DNA of 64,000 nt from Niveispirillum irakense DSM 11586 (lineage in GTDB: Bacteria; Pseudomonadota; Alphaproteobacteria; Azospirillales; Azospirillaceae), in NCBI RefSeq assembly GCF_000429645.1, contig NZ_KE386933.1:1-64000 (forward strand), read 5' to 3'. A program made the translations under genes and the position numbers. Positions 47,361-56,501 of the stretch are shown piece by piece (the first letter of the stretch is position 1; each line of letters begins with the position of its first letter). A model generated the notes under the pieces. That model was not told the DNA's origin. It saw only the letters and a list, made by a program, of their open reading frames with translations, and searched no databases.

Positions 47361-47900
47361 GTGAAAAGTGGATGGTGGCGCGTAACCGCGCTGGCCGTGC
47401 TGCTGCTGCCTGCCGCCTGTGCGGATAAACCGTCGGCCCCGGCGCCGAAACCCACGGCCCCGCCCCCCCTGGCCCTGGTGGCGCCGCCACCCCCGCCGCC
47501 GCCCACCCCGGTGCCGTCGCGCAAGCCCAAGGTGCCGGCAGCCACCGCCACCCCCGCCGCCATTCGCCCGCCAGCCCCCTTGCCGGCGGCACCCCCGACG
47601 GGGCCAGCGCCCTTGGTGGATCGCTTCAACCCGGAAAAGCTGATCGGCCTGTCCGCGGATGAGACCGAAAGCCTGCTGGGCCGCCCGACGCGGGTGGAGG
47701 AAATGCCGCCAGGTCGCACCTGGCAATATGCGAAGGGTGACTGCGTTCTGCGCATCCACATGTTCATGGAAATGACGACACGCAGCTTCCGCACCCTGTC
47801 CTACGAACTCAACAGCACGGGAGTAAGCCCCGATGTCGATCAGCAATGCCGAGACTGGCTGGACGTCCAAGTCGCCCACCCGACCGGGCAGGGAGGCTGA
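47361..47900 (+). CDS. Proline-rich lipoprotein-like protein upstream of a two-component system
   Basis: A 179-aa protein from GTG at 47361 (GAGG 7 nt upstream). MKSGWWRVTALAVLLLPAAC suggests a lipoprotein signal, though the residue at -3 is Pro, so lipidation is uncertain. A Pro/Ala-rich linker (about 25-85) leads to a C-terminal domain (LIGLSADETESLLGRPTRVEEMPPGRTWQY, then CVLRIHMFM and a Cys near the end) that recalls BamE-like folds. It ends 4 nt before the response regulator, so an accessory sensing role is possible. Confidence 0.65.
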   Translation: MKSGWWRVTALAVLLLPAACADKPSAPAPKPTAPPPLALVAPPPPPPPTPVPSRKPKVPAATATPAAIRPPAPLPAAPPTGPAPLVDRFNPEKLIGLSADETESLLGRPTRVEEMPPGRTWQYAKGDCVLRIHMFMEMTTRSFRTLSYELNSTGVSPDVDQQCRDWLDVQVAHPTGQGG

Positions 47901-47904
47901 CGCC

Positions 47905-48717
47905 ATGGCCGAGAACCCGATCGCGCGCGTAGCGCTTGTCGATGATGATGATCTGTTCCGGGAAAGCCTGGGCCTGAACCTGACGGATGAAGGCTATGAG
48001 GTGATGCCCTTCGACCGGGGCCATGCGGCGCTGGATTATTTCAGCAATGGTGGTACCGCCGACCTGATCCTGATGGATTGGCGCATGCCGCGCATGGACG
48101 GGATTGAAACCCTGCGCCAGCTTCGCGCACGCGGGATTGATATCCCCGTCATCTTCCTGACCGTCCTGTCCGACCAGATCTATGAGGAGACGGCGCTGGG
48201 CGGCGGGGCCGTGGATTTTGTCGAAAAATCCCGTTCCCTGCCGATCCTGTTGAAGCGGATGCAACTGATCGTCCAGGGCCGCAAGCCCGGCCCCGATGAT
48301 GGCACGGCTACGGTTGGCGGCGATATTGGTGCCGATAATGGTGCTGCGGCGGGCCAGACCTACCGGCGCGGGCCGTTGGAACTGCGCCTGGATGTGGCGC
48401 GCGCCTTCTGGAGTGGCAACCGGATTGAACTGACCCTGACCGAGTTCAATATCGTGCGCCTGATGGCCACCCGCGCCGGTGAGGATGTCTCCTACCGCGA
48501 CCTGTATGATCTGGTGCATGGCAAGGATTTCGTCGCCGGCTATGGCCCGGCGGGCTATCGCGCCAATGTCCGCGCCTTCATCAAGCGCATCCGGCACAAG
48601 TTCCGCGCCGTCGATACGGATTTTGACGAGATCGGCAATTATCCCGGCTTCGGCTATCGCTGGTCGGACCGTCATGAAGGCGAAATGGTGGGCGAGGCGG
48701 CGGCAGCCGCAAGGTGA
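47905..48717 (+). CDS. OmpR-family response regulator (ChvI-like)
   Basis: A 270-aa two-domain regulator. Receiver: acidic pocket DDDD (13-16), phospho-acceptor Asp58 in LMDWRMPRMDG, Thr86, and Lys108 in VEKS, where most relatives have KP. A ~25-residue Gly/Asp-rich linker leads to a winged-helix DNA-binding domain (LTLTEFNIVRLM, YRANVRAFIKRIRHKFR, GFGYRW). It overlaps the kinase frame by 4 nt at the GTG option. ChvI-like regulators respond to acid or envelope stress; the target here is unknown. Confidence 0.88.
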   Translation: MAENPIARVALVDDDDLFRESLGLNLTDEGYEVMPFDRGHAALDYFSNGGTADLILMDWRMPRMDGIETLRQLRARGIDIPVIFLTVLSDQIYEETALGGGAVDFVEKSRSLPILLKRMQLIVQGRKPGPDDGTATVGGDIGADNGAAAGQTYRRGPLELRLDVARAFWSGNRIELTLTEFNIVRLMATRAGEDVSYRDLYDLVHGKDFVAGYGPAGYRANVRAFIKRIRHKFRAVDTDFDEIGNYPGFGYRWSDRHEGEMVGEAAAAAR

Positions 48718-48740
48718 GGCCGGAATCGGGGAGAGACGGC

Positions 48741-50306
48741 ATGGCTTCACGCCCGGAGCGTGGTGCGGCGCCGGACACGCGCTGGCGCTGGCATTGGTTG
48801 TGGCGGTCGCTGGCGTCGCGGCTGGTGCTGGCCCTGCTGGTCTTTCTGACCGTGCCGATCCTGCTTTATGAGCAGTTCCGGGTGGCGGATGCGGAAAAGC
48901 AGGTCTTGCTGTTGCGCAGCGCCCAGCAACAGGGCCAGCTTGTCGCCCGCGCGCTGGAGCCTGTGCTGGCCACCCTGGAGAAGCGCGACCTGACCCGGCT
49001 GGGCGAGAGGCTGGAACCGTTTGCCGATGCCAATACCTCGGTACGTCTGCTGCTGAGCCCGGCAATGCCGGCGGCGGCGGCCTCCACCGGGCTGCCGGAC
49101 GGGGAGGGGTTCTTTTATGTTGCCTCTGCCCCGGTGGTGCCCACGGCCCTGCTGGACATTGAACGTCAGCGCCTGATTGAACAGGGGATTCTAGGCAATC
49201 TGGCCGGCAGTTGCGCCGGCAACATGCCTCTGGCGATCCCGGTACAGCAGGCCAGCGGCGGCACCGAACTGCTGACTTCCATCACCCCGATCCGTACTTC
49301 CATGGGCTGCTGGGCCGTCATCACCTCCCACCGTGCCGCAGCCTATCTGGGCGCTGGTGCTGGCCGGCCCTATTGGCAGACGCCGGAGGTGCAGGCGGCG
49401 GCCCTGGTCTATCTCGCCATGGCCGCGCTGATCATGCTGCTGCTGGTGGAAATCTGGCGCAATCTGCGCCGGTTTGGCGCCGTTGCCCGCGCCATCGTGC
49501 AGAAAAGCGGCCCCACCGACAGTTTCGCCGCACAGAACCGGGTGCCGGAACTGGCGCCGGTGGCGGAGGATTTCGATCGGCTGGTCGCCACCCTGCATTC
49601 CAGCGCCGCCAATCTCCGCCGCGCGGCAGAAGATAATGCCCACGCCTTCAAGACCCCCATCGCCGTTATCCGTCAGTCGCTGGAGCCGTTGAAAAAGCTG
49701 GTACCACCCCAGGAGAGCCGGGGCCGGCGGGCGCTGGACCTGATCGAAGGATCGGTGGAAAAGCTGGACGGCCTCGTCTCCTTCGCGCGGCGGATGGATG
49801 AGACGACGGCCGATCTGCTGGAGCCGCCCCGTCAGCGCATCGACCTGTCCGCCTTGCTGAACCGCGTGCTTCAGGGCTATCGCGGGCTGGTGGAACAGCG
49901 TGATGTCCAGCTTTCCACCCGCGTCGATCCGGGGATTGAGGTGCGGGCGGGGGAGGAACTGCTGGAAACGGTGATCGAGAATATCATCGACAATGCGCTG
50001 TCCTTCTCTCCCCCGGACAGCACGCTGCGCATCATCCTGCAACGCCGGGAAAAAGGGGTCGATCTGGTGGTGGAGGATCAGGGGCCGGGTGTGGACCCCT
50101 CCAACCTGGACCGCATCTTCGAACGCTATTTCTCCCAACGGCCGGGCGATGCGGCAGAGACCCTGGACGAGGATGGCATGCCGCATTACGGCATCGGCCT
50201 CTGGATCGTCCGCCGCAATGTGGAGGCCGTGGGCGGCCGGGTGACCGCCGTCAATCGGGCAGGCGGCGGCCTGTCGTTGCGCGTGTCGCTGCCGGTGGCA
50301 GGGTAG
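48741..50306 (+). CDS. Sensor histidine kinase (ChvG-like)
   Basis: A 521-aa membrane kinase. TM1 about residues 26-43, TM2 about 218-236, with a ~175-residue periplasmic sensor; HAMP-like linker; H-box AEDNAHAFKTPIAVIR (phospho-His301); N-box ENIIDNALSFSPPDS; G1 VEDQGPGVDPSNLDRIFERYF; G2 YGIGLWIVRRNVEAVGG. The ATG at 48741 has GGGGAGAG upstream; GTG at 48714 overlapping the regulator is an alternative. Partner of the preceding regulator. HAFKTP instead of HELRTP is the ChvG-type variant. Confidence 0.9.
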   Translation: MASRPERGAAPDTRWRWHWLWRSLASRLVLALLVFLTVPILLYEQFRVADAEKQVLLLRSAQQQGQLVARALEPVLATLEKRDLTRLGERLEPFADANTSVRLLLSPAMPAAAASTGLPDGEGFFYVASAPVVPTALLDIERQRLIEQGILGNLAGSCAGNMPLAIPVQQASGGTELLTSITPIRTSMGCWAVITSHRAAAYLGAGAGRPYWQTPEVQAAALVYLAMAALIMLLLVEIWRNLRRFGAVARAIVQKSGPTDSFAAQNRVPELAPVAEDFDRLVATLHSSAANLRRAAEDNAHAFKTPIAVIRQSLEPLKKLVPPQESRGRRALDLIEGSVEKLDGLVSFARRMDETTADLLEPPRQRIDLSALLNRVLQGYRGLVEQRDVQLSTRVDPGIEVRAGEELLETVIENIIDNALSFSPPDSTLRIILQRREKGVDLVVEDQGPGVDPSNLDRIFERYFSQRPGDAAETLDEDGMPHYGIGLWIVRRNVEAVGGRVTAVNRAGGGLSLRVSLPVAG

Positions 50307-50318
50307 GGCAGGGGCGCC

Positions 50319-51665
50319 TTACCCCCGCCGGAACAGGCCCACCAGTTCCAGATGCGAACTCCACAGGAACTGGTCCACCGGCCAGATTTCCGTCAGCCTG
50401 TAGCCGCCGGCGACCAGAATAGCGCCGTCGCGGGCGAAGCTGGCCGGGTTGCAGGAAACGGCAATAACTGTAGGGACGGTGGATCTGGCCAATTCCTCCA
50501 CCTGGGCCTGGGCGCCGGCGCGGGGCGGATCGAAGATCACGGCCTGGAACGGGTTCAGGTCATAGGGCGGCAGCGGGTCGCGGAACAGGTCGCGCTTTTC
50601 CACACTGACCTGCCCCCCGGCCACACGCGCGCCGGCCTGCAAAGCGGCCACGGCGTCGGGGTCGCCTTCCACCGCATGGATGCGGGCCTTTTTGGAGGCC
50701 GGGAAGGTGAAGGTACCGCTGCCGGCGAACAGGTCGGCGACATCGGTCGCCCCCTCAATCCCCAGCAGGGCGGCGGCAATCAGCGCCCCTTCGCCGGCGG
50801 CACTGGCCTGCAGGAAGGTGCCGGGGGCGGGCGACAGCGTAACAGGGCCAAAGGTGATGGTGCCGCGACGGCGCATGGCGATCGGTTCCGCCGGCTGGCC
50901 GGGGCGGGGGCGCCAGCACAGACGCGCCAGATCGGCCTCCTCGGCAAAGGCGGCCAGGGTTTCCAGCACCCGCAGGTCGGGTTCCGGCAGCCCTTCCAGC
51001 ACCATATCCACCCCATCTTCCAACAGGGTCAGGGCGACATCGACCTGCTGGCCATCGGCCAGGATCTGGCCCAGAACCGTGCGCAGGGGCCCCAGCAATG
51101 CCACCAGCGGCGGGGCCAGCACGGCACATTCCGCGAGATCGACCAGACGGTGGGAATGGCGCTCATTGAAACCGACCCAGGTGCGCCGCCCGCGCTGGGC
51201 GGCCACCAGCGTGGCGCGACGCCGCCCACCGGCAGGCGTGCGGGCCATCGGGTGCATCACCACATCCGGCCCCAGCAGACCTGCCCGGTCCAGGATGCCT
51301 TTCAGCATATCCAGCTTCCACGCCGTATAGGTGGCCTCATCCATATGTTGGGTGGCGCAGCCGCCGCAGGTGCCGAAATGGCGGCAGGCGGGATCGGTAC
51401 GGCCCGGCCCTTCCGCCAGCAGGCTGACTGGCACACCTTCCCAGCCATCGGCACGCCCCTCGCCAAATTTCACCATCAGCCGGTCGCCCGGCAGGGTCTG
51501 AGGCACGAACAGCCGGTGCCCCTGCCATTCCCCCAACCCGTCGCCCCGGCCGCCGACACGGGTGATCTCCACCTCCACCGGGCCATGAGTCGGCGGCTCC
51601 ATTTTGGGCCGCTGGGCAGGCCGGCTGTGGGGACGGCCCTTGTGCTGTTTACGGGGAGCGGCCAT
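50319..51665 (-). CDS. TrmA/RlmD-family RNA m5U methyltransferase
   Basis: A 448-aa class I SAM-dependent uridine-5 methyltransferase. An N-terminal TRAM domain (VEVEITRVGGRGDGLGEWQGHRLFVPQTLPGD, about 30-61) is followed by Fe-S ligands Cys94, Cys100 and Cys103 (CRHFGTCGGC) plus a later Cys in LAECAVL; FAGSGTFTFP binds SAM; SCNPASFARD carries the catalytic Cys. ATG at 51665 has AAGGA upstream; 51680 is an alternative. The target is probably 23S rRNA (RlmC/RlmD position), unproven. Confidence 0.88.
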   Translation of the reverse strand: MAAPRKQHKGRPHSRPAQRPKMEPPTHGPVEVEITRVGGRGDGLGEWQGHRLFVPQTLPGDRLMVKFGEGRADGWEGVPVSLLAEGPGRTDPACRHFGTCGGCATQHMDEATYTAWKLDMLKGILDRAGLLGPDVVMHPMARTPAGGRRRATLVAAQRGRRTWVGFNERHSHRLVDLAECAVLAPPLVALLGPLRTVLGQILADGQQVDVALTLLEDGVDMVLEGLPEPDLRVLETLAAFAEEADLARLCWRPRPGQPAEPIAMRRRGTITFGPVTLSPAPGTFLQASAAGEGALIAAALLGIEGATDVADLFAGSGTFTFPASKKARIHAVEGDPDAVAALQAGARVAGGQVSVEKRDLFRDPLPPYDLNPFQAVIFDPPRAGAQAQVEELARSTVPTVIAVSCNPASFARDGAILVAGGYRLTEIWPVDQFLWSSHLELVGLFRRG

Positions 51666-51967
51666 GGGCATGTCCTTCATTCCGGTTTCGATATGATCAT
51701 GAAACGAGTCTCAGATCGGTGTGCTTATTAATTCCGGTTACGGAATGATAAGGCTCCTGCCTGCTCAGCGGGGGTAGTGACCTGCTGAACGGGCTATTCC
51801 GGTCTGTCGACTCCTAATTTTCTGTGCGATGGCATAGGGGGTGCCTGCGCTTTTGGCAAGCCGGGCGCCGGAAACGGTGCTAGAAGGGCCTTTGTATCGA
51901 CGTACCATCCTATGGAGGATGGGCGCCGGTATCACCGGCAATCTCTACTCCCGGAAGGGTTTCCGTC
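51666..51967. other. 300-nt leader region of the acidic small protein
   Basis: No gene seen. Just before the gene at 51968 are two adjacent hairpins: CCATCC/GGATGG (51905-51922) and GCCGGT/ACCGGC with a 3-nt loop (51925-51939). They may shape translation of the downstream gene. The methyltransferase promoter on the other strand must also lie here. Confidence 0.4.
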
Positions 51968-52216
51968 ATGTCCGAACCGACCAACACCAGCGCCGCCGAG
52001 CAGCTTTTCGACAAGGCGCTCGATATGGCCGAGAAGCATCTTGAAGCGGCCATGAAGGAAGGTGGTGCACTTTCCGGCTATGTCGCCATCGCCATGATCG
52101 AAGCGGCTGTCAATCAGGCCGTGGAAGAAACCAGCCACACCGACGTGGCTGACATGCTGCGCGATCTGGCTGATCAGATCGAAGCCGACGCCGAGGAAGG
52201 CGACGAGGAGGAGTGA
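51968..52216 (+). CDS. Small acidic helical hypothetical protein
   Basis: An 82-aa acidic protein: AAEQLFDKALDMAEKHLEAAMKEGGALSGYVAIAMIEAAVNQAVEE, then DMLRDLADQIEADAEEGDEEE. It is predicted all helical, with no signal or membrane segment. It has a structured leader and its own terminator, so it appears to be a single-gene transcript. CGGAAGGG lies upstream of the ATG. Family not recognised. Confidence 0.75.
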   Translation: MSEPTNTSAAEQLFDKALDMAEKHLEAAMKEGGALSGYVAIAMIEAAVNQAVEETSHTDVADMLRDLADQIEADAEEGDEEE

Positions 52217-52275
52217 TCCCCTCGCCAACCGGCCCTTCCCCAGGGGCCGGTCTGCTGCCGGCATAGGCTGTCCAG

Positions 52276-52315
52276 CACCCCGCCCGCCCTCTGGCTGGCG
52301 GGGTGTTGTTTTTTA
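52276..52315 (+). terminator. Intrinsic terminator after the acidic small protein
   Basis: CACCCCGCC (52276-52284) pairs with GGCGGGGTG (52297-52305), followed by TTGTTTTTT. It overlaps the end of the convergent glgA gene, whose stop is at 52313. Confidence 0.85.
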
Positions 52316-53806
52316 GCGCCCCGCCGCTTCCATGGCGGCGCGGTATGTCGCGACATAATGGCGGGCCGATGCTGCCCAGGAGACATCGCGTCCCATGGCA
52401 TTGCGCTGCACCTGCCGCCAAAGCTCGGTCCGGCGATGCAGGTTCAAGGCCCGGTCAGTGGCGGCCAGCAGCGCCGGCACCGTAACAGGGGCGAAGGTGA
52501 AGCCGGTGGCGGTGCCGTCGGCCAGACTGTCTTCCGTCACATCGGTCACCGTATCGGCCAGCCCGCCGACACGGGCCACCAGGGGCAGGCTGCCATAGCG
52601 CAGCGCATACATCTGGGTCAGGCCGCACGGTTCAAACCGCGACGGCACCATCAGCACATCCACCCCGGCCTGCAACCGGTGGGACAGGGCCTCGTCATAG
52701 CCCAGCACCAGCCCGACCCGGCCGGGGAAGCGCCGCGCGGCCCCGGCCAGCGCCTGCTCCAGCGCGGCGCTGCCGGTGCCAAGCACGGCGACCTGGGCGC
52801 CCTTTTCCACCAGATGGGGCAGGGCCTCCACGACCAGATCAATGCCCTTCTGGTCCGTCAGCCGGCTGACAATGCCGAACAGCGGTGCATGGATATCCGG
52901 GGTCAGGCCAAAGGCGCGCTGCAATTCCGCCTTGTTGGGGGTCTTGGCCTCCAGGTTCGTACCATCATAATGCGACACGATATGCGGGTCGCCGGCACTG
53001 TCCCAGGAATCCGTATCGATCCCGTTCAAAATGCCTTCCAGCACGGCGGCGCGGGCCCGCAGCAGCCCATCCAGGCCGAAGCCCATCGTCTCCCCCTGGA
53101 TTTCCGTCGCATAGGTGGGGCTGACGGTGGTGAGGCGGTCGGAATAGACCAGCCCCGCCTTCAGGAAGCCGACACGGGAATGGAACTCCAGCCCGTTGGG
53201 CGTATAGGCATCCCAGGGCAGGCCCAGTTGCGGCAGCACATCGGGCGGGAACAGGCCCTGAAAGGCCATGTTATGGATGGTGAAAACGGTGCCGGGCCGC
53301 TTGGCCCCGCCATAGGGCCACATCGGATGCACCAGATGGGCGGCGGCCAGTCCGGCCTGCCAGTCATGGCCATGCACCACATCCGGCACCCAGGCCCCGC
53401 GGCCCCGTGCGCCGTCACCATCCAGCCCGATCAGGGCGGCGGTGCGTCCCAGGGCGGCAAAGCGCAGATGGTTGTCGCTCCAATCCTTGCCGTCCGGCCC
53501 CAGATAGGGGTTGCCCTTGCGACCGAAGAAGGACGGTACGTCCAGCGCATAGACAGGGGCGCCATCCACGCCACGCCCCACCAGCAGCCGCGCCGGCGCC
53601 TGAGAGGCGAGACCGGGCAGGCCGCGCAGATCGCGCAGCACCTTCACCCCCTCCAGCCGTTCCAGCACGCCGGGATAACCCGGCAACAGCAACCGCACAT
53701 CCACCTGTTCCGCCCGCAGGGCGGCGGGCAGGGCGCCGGCCACGTCGCCCAGGCCCCCGGTCTTGACATAGGGCAGGCATTCCGACGTCACGAACAATAC
53801 GCGCAT
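52313..53806 (-). CDS. glgA: Glycogen synthase GlgA
   Basis: A 497-aa ADP-glucose-dependent GT5 glycosyltransferase that elongates alpha-1,4-glucan. The N-terminal [13 protein letters not shown] binds ADP-glucose; [16 protein letters not shown] and the C-terminal [20 protein letters not shown] nucleotide-sugar site are complete. The ATG at 53806 gives the normal [18 protein letters not shown]. It is 13 nt downstream of map in a glgC-map-glgA set. Confidence 0.95.
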   Translation of the reverse strand: MRVLFVTSECLPYVKTGGLGDVAGALPAALRAEQVDVRLLLPGYPGVLERLEGVKVLRDLRGLPGLASQAPARLLVGRGVDGAPVYALDVPSFFGRKGNPYLGPDGKDWSDNHLRFAALGRTAALIGLDGDGARGRGAWVPDVVHGHDWQAGLAAAHLVHPMWPYGGAKRPGTVFTIHNMAFQGLFPPDVLPQLGLPWDAYTPNGLEFHSRVGFLKAGLVYSDRLTTVSPTYATEIQGETMGFGLDGLLRARAAVLEGILNGIDTDSWDSAGDPHIVSHYDGTNLEAKTPNKAELQRAFGLTPDIHAPLFGIVSRLTDQKGIDLVVEALPHLVEKGAQVAVLGTGSAALEQALAGAARRFPGRVGLVLGYDEALSHRLQAGVDVLMVPSRFEPCGLTQMYALRYGSLPLVARVGGLADTVTDVTEDSLADGTATGFTFAPVTVPALLAATDRALNLHRRTELWRQVQRNAMGRDVSWAASARHYVATYRAAMEAAGR

Positions 53807-53819
53807 GATCACTTCCGTA

Positions 53820-54686
53820 TCAGAAGGCGGAGAGAGCGGGAGCCGCAGAAAAGCTGTCGGCAAGGGGCGGCACGGGACAATGAAACCCGGCGGGGGAGAG
53901 GGTGAAAATCTCCACCCCCGACGATGTCACCCCCACCATATGTTCGAATTGGGCCGATAAGGAAAGGTCGCGGGTGATGTTGGTCCAGCCATCCGCCAAT
54001 TGCCGGATACCGGGACCACCCTGGTTCAGCATCGGTTCCACGGTGAAGACCATGCCCGGCACCAGTTTCATGCCCCGGCCGGGCTTACCCCAATGAAAGA
54101 TATCGGGTGCGTCATGGAAGACGCGGCCGATACCATGGCCGACATAATCGCGCACCGAGCTATAGCCGTACCGCCGCGCCACGGCATCCGTGGCATGGCC
54201 CAGATCGCCCAACTGCTGGCCGGGCGCTACCTGGGCAATGCCGGCCATCATCGCATCATAGGTTGCACCCACCAGATGGCGGGCCGGGGCCGCCACGTCC
54301 CCCACCAGATACATCCGGCTGGTATCGCCGTGCCAGCCATCCACAATGGCGGTGACATCGACATTCACAATGTCGCCGTCGTGCAGGACGACATCTTCCG
54401 CCGGGATACCGTGATTGACGACATGGTTGGGGGAGATGCAGCAGCTTTTGGGAAAGCCATGATAGCCAAGCGTGGCCGGGATGGCGCCATGGTCGCGCAG
54501 ATAGGTATCCACGATCCTGTCGATGGCAGCCGTGCTGACCCCCGGCACGATAAAGGATGTCAGATGGTCCAGGCAGGAAGCCGCCACCTGTCCGGCCACC
54601 CGCAGGGCCGCGAAGGCGGTTGCATCCTGCAAAACCACCCGCCGCCCTGTCGGGTCCAGCACATAATCGCCAGGATAGGTCTTCAT
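53820..54686 (-). CDS. map: Type I methionine aminopeptidase
   Basis: A 288-aa enzyme that removes N-terminal Met. The metal ligands are visible: Asp in VNVDVT, Asp in HGDTSRMY, His in [10 protein letters not shown], Glu in TVEPML, and Glu in [10 protein letters not shown]; the substrate His is in [10 protein letters not shown] ~30-residue C-terminal tail beyond the fold is unusual. It lies between glgC (49 nt) and glgA (13 nt), an odd location; a primary map elsewhere is likely. Confidence 0.93.
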   Translation of the reverse strand: MKTYPGDYVLDPTGRRVVLQDATAFAALRVAGQVAASCLDHLTSFIVPGVSTAAIDRIVDTYLRDHGAIPATLGYHGFPKSCCISPNHVVNHGIPAEDVVLHDGDIVNVDVTAIVDGWHGDTSRMYLVGDVAAPARHLVGATYDAMMAGIAQVAPGQQLGDLGHATDAVARRYGYSSVRDYVGHGIGRVFHDAPDIFHWGKPGRGMKLVPGMVFTVEPMLNQGGPGIRQLADGWTNITRDLSLSAQFEHMVGVTSSGVEIFTLSPAGFHCPVPPLADSFSAAPALSAF

Positions 54687-54735
54687 TGTGGCATGCCCGC
54701 CCCGGTTACCGGCTGGTGCCGGGGCGGGCCATCCC

Positions 54736-56055
54736 TTATCCCTTCAGGCGTGCCAGCATTTCCGCCGTGATCAATACCACACCATTATCGGTGCGGTGGA
54801 AGCGGCGGGCATCCTCTTCCGGATTTTCACCCACAACCAGCCCCGCCGGCAGCACGCAGCCACGATCCACCACCACCTTGGTCAGCCGGACATTCCGGTT
54901 GATCTCCACCTCCGGCAGGATCACCGCCTCCGTCAGGGTGCAGTAGGAATGGACGCGCACCTTGTTGAACAGCAGCGACCGGCGCACGGTGGAGCCGGAC
55001 AGGATGCAGCCGGCAGACACCATGCTGTCCACGGCCATGCCGCGCCGATCCTCATCGTCGAAGACGAATTTGGCCGGCGGCAACTGTTCCTGATAGGTGA
55101 AGATCGGCCAGCTCGGATCATAAAGATCCAGCGAGGGGGAGACGTGGCACAGGTCCAGGTTGGCTTCCCAATAGGCATCCACCGTGCCGACATCGCGCCA
55201 GTAGCTTTCACCCGGCTGGGCGCGGTTGCGCACGCAGCTATCGGCGAAATGATGGGCCTTCACCTTCGCCCGGTCGATCAGATAGGGGATGATATCCTTG
55301 CCGAAATCGCGTGACGAGGTCTGTTCCCCGGCATCGCGTTCCAGATGGCCATACAGGAATTCAGCGTTGAAGATATAGATGCCCATGCTGGCCAGCGCCA
55401 TGTCGGGCTTGCCCGGCATGGGGGGCGGATCGGCCGGCTTTTCCAGGAAGCTGATGACATTATCATCATCGTCGATATGCATCACGCCGAAGCCCGTGGC
55501 CTGCATGCGCGGCACCTCGATGCAGCCCACCGTCACATCCGCGCCGGAGCGGATGTGGCTGGACAGCATATTGGCGTAATCCATCTTGTAGATATGGTCG
55601 CCAGCCAGGATCAGCACCCATTCGGCATCATGGCTGCGCAGAATATCCAGGTTCTGATACACGGCGTCGGCCGTGCCCTGGTACCAGCTCGTCTCGTCAA
55701 TGCGCTGCTGGGCCGGCAGCAGATCGATGAATTCCCCGATCTCGCCACGCAGGAAACCCCAGCCGCGCTGTAAATGGCGCAGCAGCGAATGCGACTTGTA
55801 CTGTGTCAGCACCGAAATGCGGCGAAAGCCGGAATTGATGCAGTTGGACAGCGCGAAATCGATGATGCGGAACTTGCCGCCGAAATGGACAGCCGGCTTG
55901 GCGCGCCGGTCGGTCAACTGCTTCAGCCGGCTGCCGCGGCCGCCGGCCAGGACCAGGGCCAGGGCATTGCGCGGCGCGTGCCGCATTTCCTGGTCCAGAC
56001 GCTGTTCGGAAACTTCCGTTGCCAATTCCCGTACCTCCCCCGTGATAGCCGGCAT
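54736..56055 (-). CDS. glgC: Glucose-1-phosphate adenylyltransferase GlgC
   Basis: ADP-glucose pyrophosphorylase (glucose-1-P + ATP to ADP-glucose), the committed step of glycogen synthesis. [35 protein letters not shown] is the catalytic/allosteric N-domain, GTADAVYQN and [11 protein letters not shown] bind substrate, and a left-handed beta-helix ends the protein. The start is uncertain: ATGs at 56124, 56055 (chosen, 439 aa) and 55986 (416 aa) all lack good ribosome binding sites; homologues are about 420-430 aa. Confidence 0.93.
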   Translation of the reverse strand: MPAITGEVRELATEVSEQRLDQEMRHAPRNALALVLAGGRGSRLKQLTDRRAKPAVHFGGKFRIIDFALSNCINSGFRRISVLTQYKSHSLLRHLQRGWGFLRGEIGEFIDLLPAQQRIDETSWYQGTADAVYQNLDILRSHDAEWVLILAGDHIYKMDYANMLSSHIRSGADVTVGCIEVPRMQATGFGVMHIDDDDNVISFLEKPADPPPMPGKPDMALASMGIYIFNAEFLYGHLERDAGEQTSSRDFGKDIIPYLIDRAKVKAHHFADSCVRNRAQPGESYWRDVGTVDAYWEANLDLCHVSPSLDLYDPSWPIFTYQEQLPPAKFVFDDEDRRGMAVDSMVSAGCILSGSTVRRSLLFNKVRVHSYCTLTEAVILPEVEINRNVRLTKVVVDRGCVLPAGLVVGENPEEDARRFHRTDNGVVLITAEMLARLKG

Positions 56056-56423
56056 CGCCTGTTGTCCGGATGCCGGTGCCTCTCGCGCATGGTTAAACTC
56101 GCACAGATTGCGCTGGCGGGCCATGCCCCCGTGTTGGGCCTCGACGATATCGCCATGAGCACGGGGTGGGTAATGCAGTTGCCCAGGAAATGTTCCGAAT
56201 TGATTGCCTAAATTTTAGGCTGCACTCACTTTTTCGAGATCGGGGGAGCGGGGCGAGGGCGCTGATGCCTCCGAACTGGTGGAAAACCTTTGGTTTCCAT
56301 GAAAATTGCGCAAGGAAATTACGCCTAAAATTTATGCAATTGACCTATCTGAGGGCGAGTCGTGGACCAGTCCGCCCTCTATCGCCCGTGGTACTGCGCA
56401 AGGGAATCCGCCATTTCCCGGCG
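56056..56423. other. glgC-amtB divergent regulatory region
   Basis: No gene seen. A 15-bp palindrome GCCTAAATTTTAGGC (56206-56220) and an inverted copy of one arm, GCCTAAAATTT (56323-56333), lie 103 bp apart in an otherwise unremarkable sequence that is AT-richer than its surroundings. They could be sites of one regulator acting on both divergent genes. Confidence 0.4.
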
Positions 56424-56439
56424 CGGCACGCTCTTTGAA
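56424..56439 (+). promoter_or_regulatory. Degenerate sigma-54-like promoter ahead of amtB
   Basis: CGGCACGCTCTTTGAA resembles the -24/-12 consensus: GG at -24 and TTG near -12, but the -12 GC is GA. Given that amtB is often NtrC/sigma-54 controlled, the match is suggestive only. Confidence 0.3.
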
Positions 56440-56501
56440 TAAGGGGTCAGTGGCGTGTGCGGCGGCCGGCCGGCCCCGTGCCCACAAGAATGGGGAGCCA
56501 C

